From positions 1-50,896 of the forward strand of contig JALFUQ010000085.1 in NCBI GenBank assembly GCA_022784505.1: a DNA stretch of 50,896 nt, written 5' to 3'. Below the pieces are notes generated by a model. It saw only the letters and a program-made list of their open reading frames with translations, had not been told where the DNA came from and searched no databases. Source of the stretch: Bacillota bacterium (GTDB lineage: Bacteria > Bacillota > Clostridia > Oscillospirales > Oscillospiraceae). A program made the translations under genes and the position numbers. This document shows positions 1-7,556 of this stretch, piece after piece; the first letter of the stretch is position 1, and every line of letters starts with the position of its first letter.

Positions 1-1
1 A

Positions 2-106
2 GAACTCATCGATTACCTCGACTACTATAACAACCGCAGGATCAAGCTAAAGCTAAAGGGCCTGACACCTGCTCAACACAGATACCAGACCCTTCAGGTC
101 GCTTAA
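2..106 (+). CDS. IS3-family transposase, C-terminal fragment
   Basis: An open frame enters from the left edge and encodes 34 residues before TAA. It contains LDYYNNRRIKLKLKGLTPAQ, the usual C-terminal end of IS3-family (IS150-like) OrfB transposases, which follow the DDE integrase core with a YNxxR segment and then a LxxxTPAxxR-like motif. The DDE residues lie outside the window. The gene is followed within about 10 bases by a typical IS3 right end, which supports an insertion sequence rather than an isolated fragment. Whether the rest of the element is intact cannot be seen. Confidence 0.88.
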   Translation, partial: ELIDYLDYYNNRRIKLKLKGLTPAQHRYQTLQVA

Positions 107-116
107 TAAAATATTT

Positions 117-141
117 TGTCTAACTTTTGGGGTTCACTTCA
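117..141 (+). repeat. Right terminal inverted repeat of the IS3-family element
   Basis: The sequence reads TGTCTAACTTTTGGGGTTCA and ends in CTTCA. Its reverse complement has the ...CCCCAAAAGTTAGACA pattern typical of IS3/IS150-group termini. It lies 10 bases after the transposase stop. The left end and any target-site duplication are outside the window, so the exact last base is uncertain by a few bases. Confidence 0.7.
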
Positions 142-161
142 TATTGGGTCGGGAGTTTTTC

Positions 162-1028
162 TTATATGTCAAGCGTTTTTTCAAGCTCGGCGGTGAAGGC
201 TGCAAACTCCTCCTTGTCGCCGGTGAATTTGTATTTGTGCTCGGGTGCGGGGAATACGCCGGATTTGACCTCGGCGATGTAATCTTTCATGCCCTGAGTT
301 GCGATATCGCCGATGCTGCAATATTTTTTTGCAAACTTGGGGGTAAAGTTTTTGTACACGCCCAGTGCGTCGGCAGCGAGGATGACCTGCCCGTCGCAGC
401 ATGCGCCCGCGCCGATGCCGTAAACGGGAATTGGCAGAATCTTGTGGATGAACGCCGCCGTCTCCTCGGGAACGCCCTCGAGAAGCAGCACTCTTGCGCC
501 TGCCTTGTACACCGCGATCGCGTCGTCAATGACTGCCTTTGCTGCCTCGGTGGTCTTGCCCTGCACCTTGAAGCCGCCCATGGCAGCGCTGCTCTGCGGG
601 GTAAGGCCGATGTGGCCGAACACGACTATACCTGCGTTTGCGATGGCGCGGATCTTATCTGCGACCGCAACGCCGCCCTCGAGTTTGATTGCGTCCACGC
701 CGCCCTCTTTAATGAAGCGCACTGCGTTGTTGACTGCGTCCTCGGTGCTTGCGTGGTATGTGCCGAATGGCATGTCGCCGATTATATAGGTGTTCGGAGC
801 GCCGCGGCGCACGCCCTGGCAGTGGGCAATGGACATGTCCATCGTGACGGGCACGGTGCCCTCGTAGCCGTAGATTATCATGCCCATGGAGTCGCCGACC
901 AGTATCATGTCCATGCCTGCTTCTTCGGCAAACGATGCCATGCACGAGTCGTAAATGACCATCCATGCGGCCTTTTCGCCGGTCTCTTTCATCTTCTGAA
1001 GATCAAGTATGGTTTTCTTCTTTGCCAT
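162..1028 (-). CDS. panB: 3-methyl-2-oxobutanoate hydroxymethyltransferase (PanB)
   Basis: This cytoplasmic enzyme makes ketopantoate from 2-oxoisovalerate and 5,10-methylene-THF, the first committed step of pantothenate and CoA synthesis. The 288-residue protein has the family blocks: an N-terminal MVIYDSCMASFAEEAGMD segment, the metal-binding loop LVGDSMGMIIYGYEGTVPVT, IKLEGG (about residue 115), GHIGLTPQS and LPIPVYGIGAGA. It is slightly longer than the usual 264-280 residues. The start has a GGAGG 7 bases upstream and a clear promoter at 1061-1089. No panC or panD is adjacent; an IS lies immediately downstream. Confidence 0.96.
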   Translation of the reverse strand: MAKKKTILDLQKMKETGEKAAWMVIYDSCMASFAEEAGMDMILVGDSMGMIIYGYEGTVPVTMDMSIAHCQGVRRGAPNTYIIGDMPFGTYHASTEDAVNNAVRFIKEGGVDAIKLEGGVAVADKIRAIANAGIVVFGHIGLTPQSSAAMGGFKVQGKTTEAAKAVIDDAIAVYKAGARVLLLEGVPEETAAFIHKILPIPVYGIGAGACCDGQVILAADALGVYKNFTPKFAKKYCSIGDIATQGMKDYIAEVKSGVFPAPEHKYKFTGDKEEFAAFTAELEKTLDI

Positions 1029-1060
1029 TAAAAATGCCTCCTTTGTCTTGCTTTGATGTG

Positions 1061-1089
1061 ATTATATCAAGAAGTGAAGTGTATATCAA
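1061..1089 (-). promoter_or_regulatory. Sigma-A promoter for panB
   Basis: On the minus strand the sequence reads TTGATA, a 17-base spacer, then a perfect TATAAT. It lies 33 bases upstream of the panB start and just past the uppP terminator, so panB is transcribed on its own. Confidence 0.8.
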
Positions 1090-1099
1090 CTAAAAAGAA

Positions 1100-1129
1100 C
1101 CCCGAGCAAGGCAAACGCTTTGCTCAGGG
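1100..1129 (-). terminator. Rho-independent terminator after uppP
   Basis: The arms CCCCGAGCAAGGC and GCTTTGCTCAGGG pair through 13 positions, with two G-U or mismatch positions, around an AAAC loop. On the minus strand the stem is followed by TTCTTTTTAG. It starts 7 bases after the uppP stop. A T7 run on the plus-strand side would also let it act in reverse. Confidence 0.75.
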
Positions 1130-1135
1130 CTTTTT

Positions 1136-1957
1136 TTACATAAAGTACAGCAATAATATTACGCCGAGGATGATGCGATACCAGCCGAAGATCTTGAAGT
1201 CACGCTTTTTGATATAGCTCATCAGGAACTTGATGACGAGCACCGATACTAAAAACGCAACGACACAGCCAATGGCGAGCGTCATCAGCTCCACCGATGT
1301 GAAGCTCAGGCCGAACTTGAGTATCTTTATAAACGAAAGGCCGATCATGACCGGCACGGCGAGGAAAAATGTGAACTCCGCCGCCGCTACTCGGGACACG
1401 CCGATGGTCAGCGCGCCGATTATCGTCGAGCCCGAGCGTGATGTGCCCGGGATTATGGACAACACCTGAAACAGTCCGATGATAAATGCGGTCTTATATG
1501 AGATATCCTCAAGAGCAAGCACCTTGGGCGTGCGGGTTTTGTTCCAGTTTTCAACCACGATAAACGCAACGCCGTAGATGACCAGTGCAAGCGCTATGAC
1601 CGTTGGCGTGTGAAGGTGCGCTTCGATGTAATCGTCAAACAAGAGCGTCACGATAGCGCCAGGGATGCAGGCCACAACGACCTTGAACCACATGGAAAAC
1701 ACATTCTTGCGGATCACCGGCTTTGACTTATCCTTGGTCTGGAACGGCCACATTTTGTCCCAAAACAGCATCACGACGGCCAAAATTGCGCCGAGCTGGA
1801 TGACGACGAAGAACATATCCTTGAAGCTGTCGCTCACATTCATGTGGATAAATTCGTCGACCAGCAGCATATGGCCGGTGCTGGATATTGGCAGCCACTC
1901 GGTTACGCCCTCGACGATGCCGAGAACTACTACTTTAAGTATTTCAATAAGCTCCAT
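1136..1957 (-). CDS. uppP: Undecaprenyl-diphosphatase UppP/BacA
   Basis: This integral membrane phosphatase recycles undecaprenyl pyrophosphate to the lipid carrier used for peptidoglycan and teichoic acid export, and can confer bacitracin resistance. The 273-residue protein shows the two family signatures: EGVTEWLPISSTGHM (residues 16-30), which supplies the catalytic Glu cluster, and the PGTSRSGST loop (about residue 170). The rest consists of alternating hydrophobic helices. The start has a GAGGAG ribosome site. It lies 30 bases after asnA on the same strand and is probably co-transcribed, ending at the terminator at 1100-1129. Confidence 0.96.
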   Translation of the reverse strand: MELIEILKVVVLGIVEGVTEWLPISSTGHMLLVDEFIHMNVSDSFKDMFFVVIQLGAILAVVMLFWDKMWPFQTKDKSKPVIRKNVFSMWFKVVVACIPGAIVTLLFDDYIEAHLHTPTVIALALVIYGVAFIVVENWNKTRTPKVLALEDISYKTAFIIGLFQVLSIIPGTSRSGSTIIGALTIGVSRVAAAEFTFFLAVPVMIGLSFIKILKFGLSFTSVELMTLAIGCVVAFLVSVLVIKFLMSYIKKRDFKIFGWYRIILGVILLLYFM

Positions 1958-1987
1958 ACAAACTCCTCAATAATACCTATTCACCTT

Positions 1988-3001
1988 TTACAGAAGCATG
2001 ACTCCTTTTTCGGCGCAGAGCTTGATGGTATCGTCGTCCCAAATGGAGGCCTGTACCTCACCGATGTGTGCCTTGCCGAGGAGCAGCAGCGAAAGCCTCG
2101 ACTGGCCGATGCCGCCACCGATGGTGAGCGGAAGCTCACCGTTCAGGAGCATCTTGTGGTACGGAAGCTCACGGCGGTCATCGCAACCGGCGATGGTAAG
2201 CTGCTTATCGAGGGTCTCGGGGTCGACTCTTATGCCCATGGAGCTGAGCTCGACTGCGCAGTTGAGCCAATCGCACCGGAACATGATATCGCCGTTTAAG
2301 CTCCAGTCGTCGTAGTCGGGAGCTCTGCCGTCGTGCGGCTTGCCGGAGCGCAACGCACCGCCGATGCCGATTATGAAAGCGGTCTTGTGCTCCTTGAGGT
2401 AGGCATTCTCACGCTGCTTTGAGGTGTAGTCGGGGTACATGTCCTCAAGCTCCTGAGCGGTGACAAACGACACCTTGCGCTCGAACTTGCCGAGGCGCTG
2501 GAGCTGGGGGTAAATCGCCTGCATGGTGTCCTGCGTGTCGCAGACGGCTTTGACTATGTCCATGACTGTAAGCTTGAGGTAGTCAAGATTGCGATTTTCG
2601 GGCAGGATGACCTTCTCCCAGTCCCACTGGTCGACATAGATAGAGTGCAGATTGTCAAGCTCGTCCTCGTCTCGGCGGATAGCGTCCATATCGGTGTAAA
2701 GGCCCTTGCCCGGGAAGAAGCAATAGCGCTTGAGTGCAAGGCGCTTCCACTTTGCAAGCGACTGCACAACCTGCGCCGTTGCGTCAGAGCGCAGGATATC
2801 GAAGGTAACAGGGCGCTCGTAGCCGTTGAGGTTATCGTTAAGGCCGGAATCAGCCTCGACAAACAGGGGTGCGGAAACTCGATAGAGGTTCAGCAGTGCG
2901 CCGAGTCTGTCCTCAAACAGGCGCTTTAAAAGGCTGATGGCCTTCTGAGTGTCATAAATGCTGAGGATGCTTTCATAGCCCTCGGGAATGTAAGTTTTCA
3001 T
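1988..3001 (-). CDS. asnA: Aspartate--ammonia ligase (ammonia-dependent asparagine synthetase A)
   Basis: AsnA makes asparagine from aspartate, ammonia and ATP through a class II aminoacyl-tRNA-synthetase-like fold. The 337-residue length fits the family. Recognisable blocks are YIPEGYESILSIYDTQKAI at the N-terminus, the segment with RVSAPLFVEADSGLNDNLNG, the catalytic-core segment YVDQWDWEKVI (about residue 142) and the C-terminal motif-3 loop TIGGGIGQSRLSLLLLGKAH. The start is preceded by AAAGGAAG. A strong hairpin sits in the leader between this gene and the upstream DUF4364 gene. No asnB is present in the window. Confidence 0.96.
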   Translation of the reverse strand: MKTYIPEGYESILSIYDTQKAISLLKRLFEDRLGALLNLYRVSAPLFVEADSGLNDNLNGYERPVTFDILRSDATAQVVQSLAKWKRLALKRYCFFPGKGLYTDMDAIRRDEDELDNLHSIYVDQWDWEKVILPENRNLDYLKLTVMDIVKAVCDTQDTMQAIYPQLQRLGKFERKVSFVTAQELEDMYPDYTSKQRENAYLKEHKTAFIIGIGGALRSGKPHDGRAPDYDDWSLNGDIMFRCDWLNCAVELSSMGIRVDPETLDKQLTIAGCDDRRELPYHKMLLNGELPLTIGGGIGQSRLSLLLLGKAHIGEVQASIWDDDTIKLCAEKGVMLL

Positions 3002-3023
3002 TTTTTCTTCCTTTCTAAACGCA

Positions 3024-3049
3024 AAATGCCCATCGGATGATGGGCATTT
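3024..3049 (-). terminator. Hairpin terminator between the DUF4364 gene and asnA
   Basis: Perfect 11-bp arms AAATGCCCATC and GATGGGCATTT surround a four-base loop, followed on the minus strand by TTTGCG. It follows the DUF4364 stop by about 16 bases and lies 22 bases before asnA. It could end the upstream transcript or act as an attenuator for asnA. Confidence 0.75.
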
Positions 3050-3065
3050 AAGATAGACCCTTTAA

Positions 3066-3581
3066 TTATTTATCGAGCAGTTCTATGAGTTTGCAGTAGA
3101 TATCCTCCGCGTTGCTCTTGAAGTTTTTTTCGATGTGCTGAGCCTGCTCCTCGCCGGAACTGAGGATCTTCAGGCGCATGACCTCGCCCTTGCCGTCGTT
3201 CATTGCGAGCGTGACCATGCAGTTGCCGTCCTTTATCTTGTGCTCGGCCGTGAGCATGGAAAGCCTGCGAAGGCGCTCGGCCTCGGGCGCAATAAGCTTT
3301 TCGGCCTTTTTGCGCACGGAAAACGGCAGACTGCTCTCAACAGTTTCCCCCGCCTGCGCGCCCTTTTCGGTTATGCGGTAGCCCTCGGGCGATTCTGTGA
3401 CAAGGCCGGTGTCGACAAGCTCAGATAAGCAGTCGGAAAAATCAAAATATCCCACGCCGCCGTCGCACTGGGTGAAGTCAGACAGCATATCACGTTCGAC
3501 CGTGCCGGGCAGGCGGCGGAGAATAAACAGTATCAGTATTTTAATGTCGAGCTTTTCGTGGATAAATCCAAGTCTGTCCAT
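3066..3581 (-). CDS. DUF4364 family protein
   Basis: This 171-residue protein matches the DUF4364 family of Firmicutes, whose function is unknown. The N-terminal part (residues 1-75: a helix-rich IKILILFILRRLPG segment, then DCLSELVDTGLVTESPEGYRITEKG) reads as a winged-helix DNA-binding domain. The rest is a charged alpha/beta segment. A regulatory role is an inference from the wing-helix pattern. The start has a GAGGAGAG ribosome site and a strong promoter (3604-3632). Confidence 0.82.
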   Translation of the reverse strand: MDRLGFIHEKLDIKILILFILRRLPGTVERDMLSDFTQCDGGVGYFDFSDCLSELVDTGLVTESPEGYRITEKGAQAGETVESSLPFSVRKKAEKLIAPEAERLRRLSMLTAEHKIKDGNCMVTLAMNDGKGEVMRLKILSSGEEQAQHIEKNFKSNAEDIYCKLIELLDK

Positions 3582-3603
3582 GATATCACTCTCCTCGTTT
3601 GAG

Positions 3604-3632
3604 ATTATACAGCAAAAATTTAAAACTGTAAA
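3604..3632 (-). promoter_or_regulatory. Sigma-A promoter for the DUF4364 gene
   Basis: On the minus strand the sequence reads TTTACA, a 17-base spacer, then TATAAT. It lies 22 bases upstream of the DUF4364 start. Confidence 0.8.
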
Positions 3633-3634
3633 TG

Positions 3635-3826
3635 TTATTTCTTATCCGCACGCTTAATAGCGATAAGCGAGCCGATGATGATTATGACCACCGACAGATG
3701 CATCATGATGCTCTTCGTCGAAAGCGGATCGACGTTGCTCGGCAGTATACCGAAGTCGGCAAGCAGCATTGCCGCGAGCAGGATGACCTCCGCCGCAATT
3801 ATAAGTAAAGCAAATCTCTTTCCCAT
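3635..3826 (-). CDS. Small two-helix membrane protein
   Basis: The 63-residue product has two hydrophobic segments (residues 4-22 and about 40-58) and a basic C-terminus (KRADKK). The reading frame is open 21 codons further upstream, but the start is set at 3826 because GGAGGTG precedes this ATG at good spacing and the upstream extension has no ribosome site. No family was recognised. A TTTACA-N17-TATTAT promoter lies just upstream. Its stop is only 3 bases from the DUF4364 promoter. Confidence 0.65.
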   Translation of the reverse strand: MGKRFALLIIAAEVILLAAMLLADFGILPSNVDPLSTKSIMMHLSVVIIIIGSLIAIKRADKK

Positions 3827-3848
3827 ATGCGCACCTCCATACACCATC

Positions 3849-3877
3849 ATAATAATACAGCTTTTCCTTTTTGTAAA
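3849..3877 (-). promoter_or_regulatory. Sigma-A promoter for the small membrane protein
   Basis: On the minus strand the sequence reads TTTACA, a 17-base spacer, then TATTAT. It lies 22 bases upstream of the ATG at 3826. Confidence 0.6.
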
Positions 3878-3900
3878 TGAATACTTCACAAATTGGCCCT

Positions 3901-3914
3901 CAGTGCATACACTG
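3901..3914. promoter_or_regulatory. Short palindrome in a divergent intergenic region
   Basis: CAGTG-CATA-CACTG is a perfect 5-bp inverted repeat between two divergent genes. The included GCATACACT also resembles a sporulation sigma-E/K type -10 (CATAnnnT), but no matching -35 is convincing. It may be an operator, or a promoter for the gene at 3956. Confidence 0.3.
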
Positions 3915-3955
3915 TATTGAAGTTTTACTTCAAAAACAATCAGGGAGGTATGTTT

Positions 3956-4741
3956 ATGGCAGACAGGGTCGTTCCGGGGCCTGTTAGTAATGATGACTGC
4001 ATTAAAGAGGCCGTCTGCATAGATACAAGGAAGATAATGGACTCCTGTCGGGATAAGGACTGCATCGAGGATCTGAGGGTATACCCTACAGTGGGTTCGG
4101 CGGCCTTAATACAGAGCGCATTCAGCGTCCGCCCGCGCTGCGCCGAGCTTTTGCAGTGTGAGGTCAGCGTCAAGGAGATCTGCCTCAACAGAGGCTACTA
4201 CACCGTCGATGTCACATACTTCTACAAGGTAACCGGCGAGGTGTTCCCGTCAAACCAGACCGTCACGGGTCTTGCCGTGTTCGATAAGCGAGTGATGCTC
4301 TTCGGCAGCGAGGGCAGCGTAAAGTCGTTCTCGTCAAACGCCACGGTAAACAGTGCCGACAACAGCATGCCCTATGCCGTCGTCGATGCGGTTGATCCCA
4401 TTGCACTGCACATGACGCTCTCGGACACCGCAGTTTCCGATCCCGGCATCGAGCAGAGAGATATTCCCGAAGCAATACTTAGTCATTTTGATGATGAGCT
4501 CTCATTTGCGGCAGCAGACAAGACGCTTTATGTCACGCTCGGTCAGTTTTCGATAATCAGGCTTCTGCGCACAACGCAGCTGCTTATCCCCGCCTATGAT
4601 TATTGCCTGCCGGATAAAGAGTGCGTCGGTGCAAGCGAGGATGACCCGTGCACGATGTTCGGGCGCATCCGCTTCCCTGTTGAGGAGTTTTTCCCGCCCG
4701 ATGCTGTTGAGGAATGCGACGAGTACAAAAGCCTGGTATAA
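3956..4741 (+). CDS. Conserved clostridial protein of unknown function
   Basis: The 261-residue soluble protein has no signal peptide. Its N-terminus holds CIKEAVCIDTRKIMDSCRDK (residues 17-36), followed by DCIEDLRVYPT. The middle has alternating strand-like segments (EICLNRGYYTVDVTYFYKV, VMLFGSEGSVKSFSS), and the acidic C-terminus ends FFPPDAVEECDEYKSLV. The EAVCIDTxKIxDSC pattern seems familiar from uncharacterised clostridial proteins, but no function is assigned. The start is the second of two nearby ATGs, 7 bases after AGGGAGG. It is monocistronic and ends in a strong bidirectional terminator. Confidence 0.8.
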   Translation: MADRVVPGPVSNDDCIKEAVCIDTRKIMDSCRDKDCIEDLRVYPTVGSAALIQSAFSVRPRCAELLQCEVSVKEICLNRGYYTVDVTYFYKVTGEVFPSNQTVTGLAVFDKRVMLFGSEGSVKSFSSNATVNSADNSMPYAVVDAVDPIALHMTLSDTAVSDPGIEQRDIPEAILSHFDDELSFAAADKTLYVTLGQFSIIRLLRTTQLLIPAYDYCLPDKECVGASEDDPCTMFGRIRFPVEEFFPPDAVEECDEYKSLV

Positions 4742-4742
4742 C

Positions 4743-4772
4743 AAATCAGTCACCCGATTGGGTGACTGATTT
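4743..4772. terminator. Bidirectional terminator between convergent genes
   Basis: Perfect 13-bp arms AAATCAGTCACCC and GGGTGACTGATTT flank a GATT loop. It separates the plus-strand gene ending at 4741 from the minus-strand acetyltransferase, whose stop codon (4772-4774) touches the right arm. Confidence 0.9.
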
Positions 4773-5431
4773 TATTTGCGGATAACGATATTGTCTTTGT
4801 CTTTATAAATGCCGTTTTCGGGGATGACACCGCGGACGCAGCTCGTGGGGTAAACGCTTGCGCCTCGGCCGAGGATCGTGCCGGGGTTAAGGACGCTGTT
4901 GCAGCCTATCTCGACACCGTCGCCGAGGATAGCGCCGACCTTTTTTCGCTTTGTCTCGATCTCGCCCTCGGGAGATTTGATGACAACAAGGGTCTTGTCG
5001 CTTTTGACATTGCTCGTTATCGAGCCTGCGCCCATGTGCGACTTGTAGCCGAGCACGGAGTCGCCGATGTAATTATAATGCGGTGCCTGGACATTGTCGA
5101 AGAGTATCGAGTTTTTTATCTCGGTGGAGTTTCCGACAACGGTGTTTTTGCCGATGATGGCGCTGCCCCTTATAAATGCGCAGTGGCGCACCTCGGCACC
5201 GTGGTCAATGATGCAGGGGCTGCCGATGTAAGCAGACGGGAATACCGTTGCATCCTTTGCGACCCATACATTTTCATCCCGCTTTTCAAACTCATCCTCG
5301 GGCAGAGTATTGCCAAGGGCGATGATGAAGTCCTTTATATCGGGCAGCACTTCCCATGGGTAGGTCCTGCCCTCGAAAAGCGGCGCTGCTATGGTCTTTG
5401 TCAGGTCTAAAAGTTCTTTAATCTCAAGCAT
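4772..5431 (-). CDS. Stand-alone GlmU-type acetyltransferase (left-handed beta-helix)
   Basis: The 219-residue protein consists of a short helical N-terminus (1-50) and hexapeptide repeats forming a left-handed beta-helix (about 55-205). It keeps the residues used by the GlmU acetyltransferase domain: an Arg in FIRGSA (R88), Lys in NSTEIKNS (K106), the HxxY of APHYNYIGD (H118, Y121) and Asn in GAGSITSNVK (N141). The uridylyltransferase half of GlmU is absent. The likely reaction is N-acetylation of glucosamine-1-phosphate, the product of GlmM encoded just upstream. The glmM stop and this start overlap as TAATG, with GAAGGTG as ribosome site. Substrate assignment is inference; such proteins are often annotated only as GlmU-like. 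Confidence 0.8.
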   Translation of the reverse strand: MLEIKELLDLTKTIAAPLFEGRTYPWEVLPDIKDFIIALGNTLPEDEFEKRDENVWVAKDATVFPSAYIGSPCIIDHGAEVRHCAFIRGSAIIGKNTVVGNSTEIKNSILFDNVQAPHYNYIGDSVLGYKSHMGAGSITSNVKSDKTLVVIKSPEGEIETKRKKVGAILGDGVEIGCNSVLNPGTILGRGASVYPTSCVRGVIPENGIYKDKDNIVIRK

Positions 5432-6795
5432 TATTTCACCTTCACGAGTCTTCCGCACTTGGCCATTGCGTCGATGATATAGTCAACGCTTTCTTCGCAC
5501 TTTTCATGCGTGAGCGCCTCGACCATGACACGCAGGACGGGCTCCGTGCCGCTTTTTCTAAGGAGCACTCTGCCCTCGGTGCCAAGCTTTGCCTCGACCT
5601 CGGCGACTGCCGCATTGACCTCGGTGCAGTTTAATGTCTCGTCCTTGTCGTCGACAACGACATTCTTGAGAAGCTGCGGGTACATGACAACGGGGGCTGC
5701 CAGCACAGAAAGGGGCTGCTTGCTCTCACACATGGCCTCCATGATCTTAATGGCGGTCAAAATTCCGTCTCCGGAGTTTGCAAGGCGGCCGAAAATGATG
5801 TGTCCCGACTGCTCGCCGCCGAGGATATGACCGTTTTCACGCATGTTCTCGGCAACGTACTTGTCGCCGACCTTGGTCTTTTCGTAGCCGATGCCGAGCT
5901 CGTCAAGAGCCTTGTAAAGGCCCATGTTGGACATAACGGTCGTGACTATTTTCTTATTGCCCAATATGCCGCAGTCGTGCATGTACTTGCCGCAGACATA
6001 AAGGATATGGTCGCCGGTTATGATATTGCCCTTTTCGTCGACGGCAAGGCAGCGGTCGGCATCTCCGTCGAAGGCAAAACCCACATCAAGCCCCTTTTCG
6101 AGGACGAACTGCTGTATCTTCTCAATATGCGTGGAGCCGCAGTCGACATTGATATTAAGGCCGTCGGGGTTATTGTTTATGACATAGGTGTCGGCGCCCA
6201 GAGCATCAAACACGCTCTTTGCCATCATCCACGTGCTGCCGTTTGCGCAGTCAAGGCCAACCTTTTTGCCCTTGTAAGAGCGTGTGGCAAGCGAGATGAG
6301 AAAGCCGATATAGCGATTTCTTCCGGCGGCATAGTCGACGGTTCTGCCTATCTTTTCGCCCTTTGCGTAGGGCAGGATGTCGGGCTCACCGGCGCTTGTC
6401 TTATCGATATACTCCTCGATGCCGTCAAGCACATCGTCGCTCATCTTCTCGCCACGGCCGTTAATGAGCTTGATGCCGTTATCGTAATAGGGATTGTGGC
6501 TTGCCGAGATCATAATGCCGCAGTCAAAATCGTCCGCCCTTGCGATATACGAAACGCTGGGCGTGGTGGTGACATGCAGAAGATATGCGTCAGCGCCCGA
6601 GGCGGTGAGCCCCGCACACAGAGCCGACTCGAACATGTAGCTTGAGCGGCGGGTGTCCTTGCCGATTACGATTCGAGCCTTGTGCTCCCTGCCGTAGTAC
6701 CAGCCGAGGTAGCGGCCTATCTCAAACGCGTGCATGACCGTAAGATCAACATTCGCTTCCCCGCGGAAGCCGTCGGTTCCGAAATATTTTCCCAT
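5431..6795 (-). CDS. glmM: Phosphoglucosamine mutase (GlmM)
   Basis: GlmM interconverts glucosamine-6-phosphate and glucosamine-1-phosphate on the route to UDP-GlcNAc. The 454-residue length fits. It begins GKYFGTDGFRGEAN, carries the phosphoserine loop ISASHNPYYDNGIK (about residue 98), the metal loop FAFDGDADRCL (about residue 240), the sugar-specificity loop GGEQSGHIIF (about residue 324) and the phosphate-binding RKSGTEPVLRVMVEA near the C-terminus. It sits between a NagB-like gene (11-base gap) and the GlmU-like acetyltransferase (1-base overlap), forming an amino-sugar operon. Confidence 0.96.
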   Translation of the reverse strand: MGKYFGTDGFRGEANVDLTVMHAFEIGRYLGWYYGREHKARIVIGKDTRRSSYMFESALCAGLTASGADAYLLHVTTTPSVSYIARADDFDCGIMISASHNPYYDNGIKLINGRGEKMSDDVLDGIEEYIDKTSAGEPDILPYAKGEKIGRTVDYAAGRNRYIGFLISLATRSYKGKKVGLDCANGSTWMMAKSVFDALGADTYVINNNPDGLNINVDCGSTHIEKIQQFVLEKGLDVGFAFDGDADRCLAVDEKGNIITGDHILYVCGKYMHDCGILGNKKIVTTVMSNMGLYKALDELGIGYEKTKVGDKYVAENMRENGHILGGEQSGHIIFGRLANSGDGILTAIKIMEAMCESKQPLSVLAAPVVMYPQLLKNVVVDDKDETLNCTEVNAAVAEVEAKLGTEGRVLLRKSGTEPVLRVMVEALTHEKCEESVDYIIDAMAKCGRLVKVK

Positions 6796-6806
6796 GGCTT
6801 TCTCCT

Positions 6807-7493
6807 TTAATCGAGCTTTGAGGCTGCCTCGCCGTCAAGGCAAAGGGTCATATTCATATGCATCTGGAGCATTGCCGCGGGCACGTAGGTAGTCGTTTTG
6901 CCGTAGACCAGCTTGTGGATAATGTCCGCCTTCTCCTCGCCGAATGCGACTAGGATAACATTTTTGGCGCTGCAAATGGTCTTGAGTCCCATGGTAACGC
7001 CCATGTCAGGCACGTTTTCAATGCCGCCGAAGTGTTCGGCCTTCATGCGCTTGGTGCTGTCGGTAAGCTGCTGAACATGAGTGTGCGTGTCAAAAAGCGT
7101 GGCAGGCTCGTTAAAGCCGATATGTCCGTTAAGGCCGATGCCGAGAACGACAAGGTCAAGGCCGCCGTGGGCTGCTATCTCATCGTCGTAGCTCTCGGGG
7201 CTTTCCTCGGGCGGGTTGTGGAGCTTCGTGATTCCCTTTTTGGAGTAAAGCTCCTCATTGAGCTGATTAGCGCAGCTTAAACTCTCGTCCGCGCCTATGT
7301 ATTCGCAGACATTGAATGCCTCGCAGCCGGAAAGGTCGGCGGTATCATCCGAGGCTAGCTCTGCGAAAACGCCCTCGAGCGAGCGCCCCGCCGTGAATGC
7401 AAGGCAGGCATCTGGCTTTTCGGAAACAAGCTTACTCACCATTGACGAAACAAGCTTGTTTATCGCTTCTTTGCTGTCAACAATAATTTTCAT
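6807..7493 (-). CDS. NagB-like glucosamine-6-phosphate deaminase family protein, atypical active site
   Basis: The 228-residue protein has the NagB/6-phosphogluconolactonase fold and keeps the His-Glu core in LGIGLNGHIGFNEP (H124, E129). The segment that normally reads FNxDEYVG is FNVCEYIGAD here, so the catalytic base Asp (E. coli D72) is Cys63. The phosphate loop is TAGRSLEG instead of the usual TGxTP. N122 in place of Asp is, as I recall, common in Gram-positive NagB. It is shorter than E. coli NagB (266). It may be a divergent deaminase, an isomerase-like enzyme or a glucosamine-6-phosphate sensor feeding GlmM; the operon supports an amino-sugar role. AAGGAAG precedes the ATG. Confidence 0.72.
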   Translation of the reverse strand: MKIIVDSKEAINKLVSSMVSKLVSEKPDACLAFTAGRSLEGVFAELASDDTADLSGCEAFNVCEYIGADESLSCANQLNEELYSKKGITKLHNPPEESPESYDDEIAAHGGLDLVVLGIGLNGHIGFNEPATLFDTHTHVQQLTDSTKRMKAEHFGGIENVPDMGVTMGLKTICSAKNVILVAFGEEKADIIHKLVYGKTTTYVPAAMLQMHMNMTLCLDGEAASKLD

Positions 7494-7515
7494 TTATATA
7501 CGCTTCCTTTATAAT
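7488..7515 (+). promoter_or_regulatory. Candidate promoter for the yetF-like gene
   Basis: TTTCAT, a 16-base spacer and a perfect TATAAT lie 42 bases upstream of the TTG start at 7557. The -35 overlaps the start of the divergent NagB-like gene. Confidence 0.5.
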
Positions 7516-7556
7516 TCGTCTCCCACTGGTAAAGCTATTAGTCGGAGGCGATAAAA

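Larger units (their letters stand above)
1..141 (+). mobile_element. IS3-family insertion sequence, right end only
   Basis: The transposase tail (2-106) and terminal repeat (117-141) together mark the right end of an IS. The element ends about 20 bases from the panB stop codon (162-164 on the other strand). It therefore inserted immediately downstream of panB, where a terminator or a further pantothenate gene might be expected. Confidence 0.75.
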
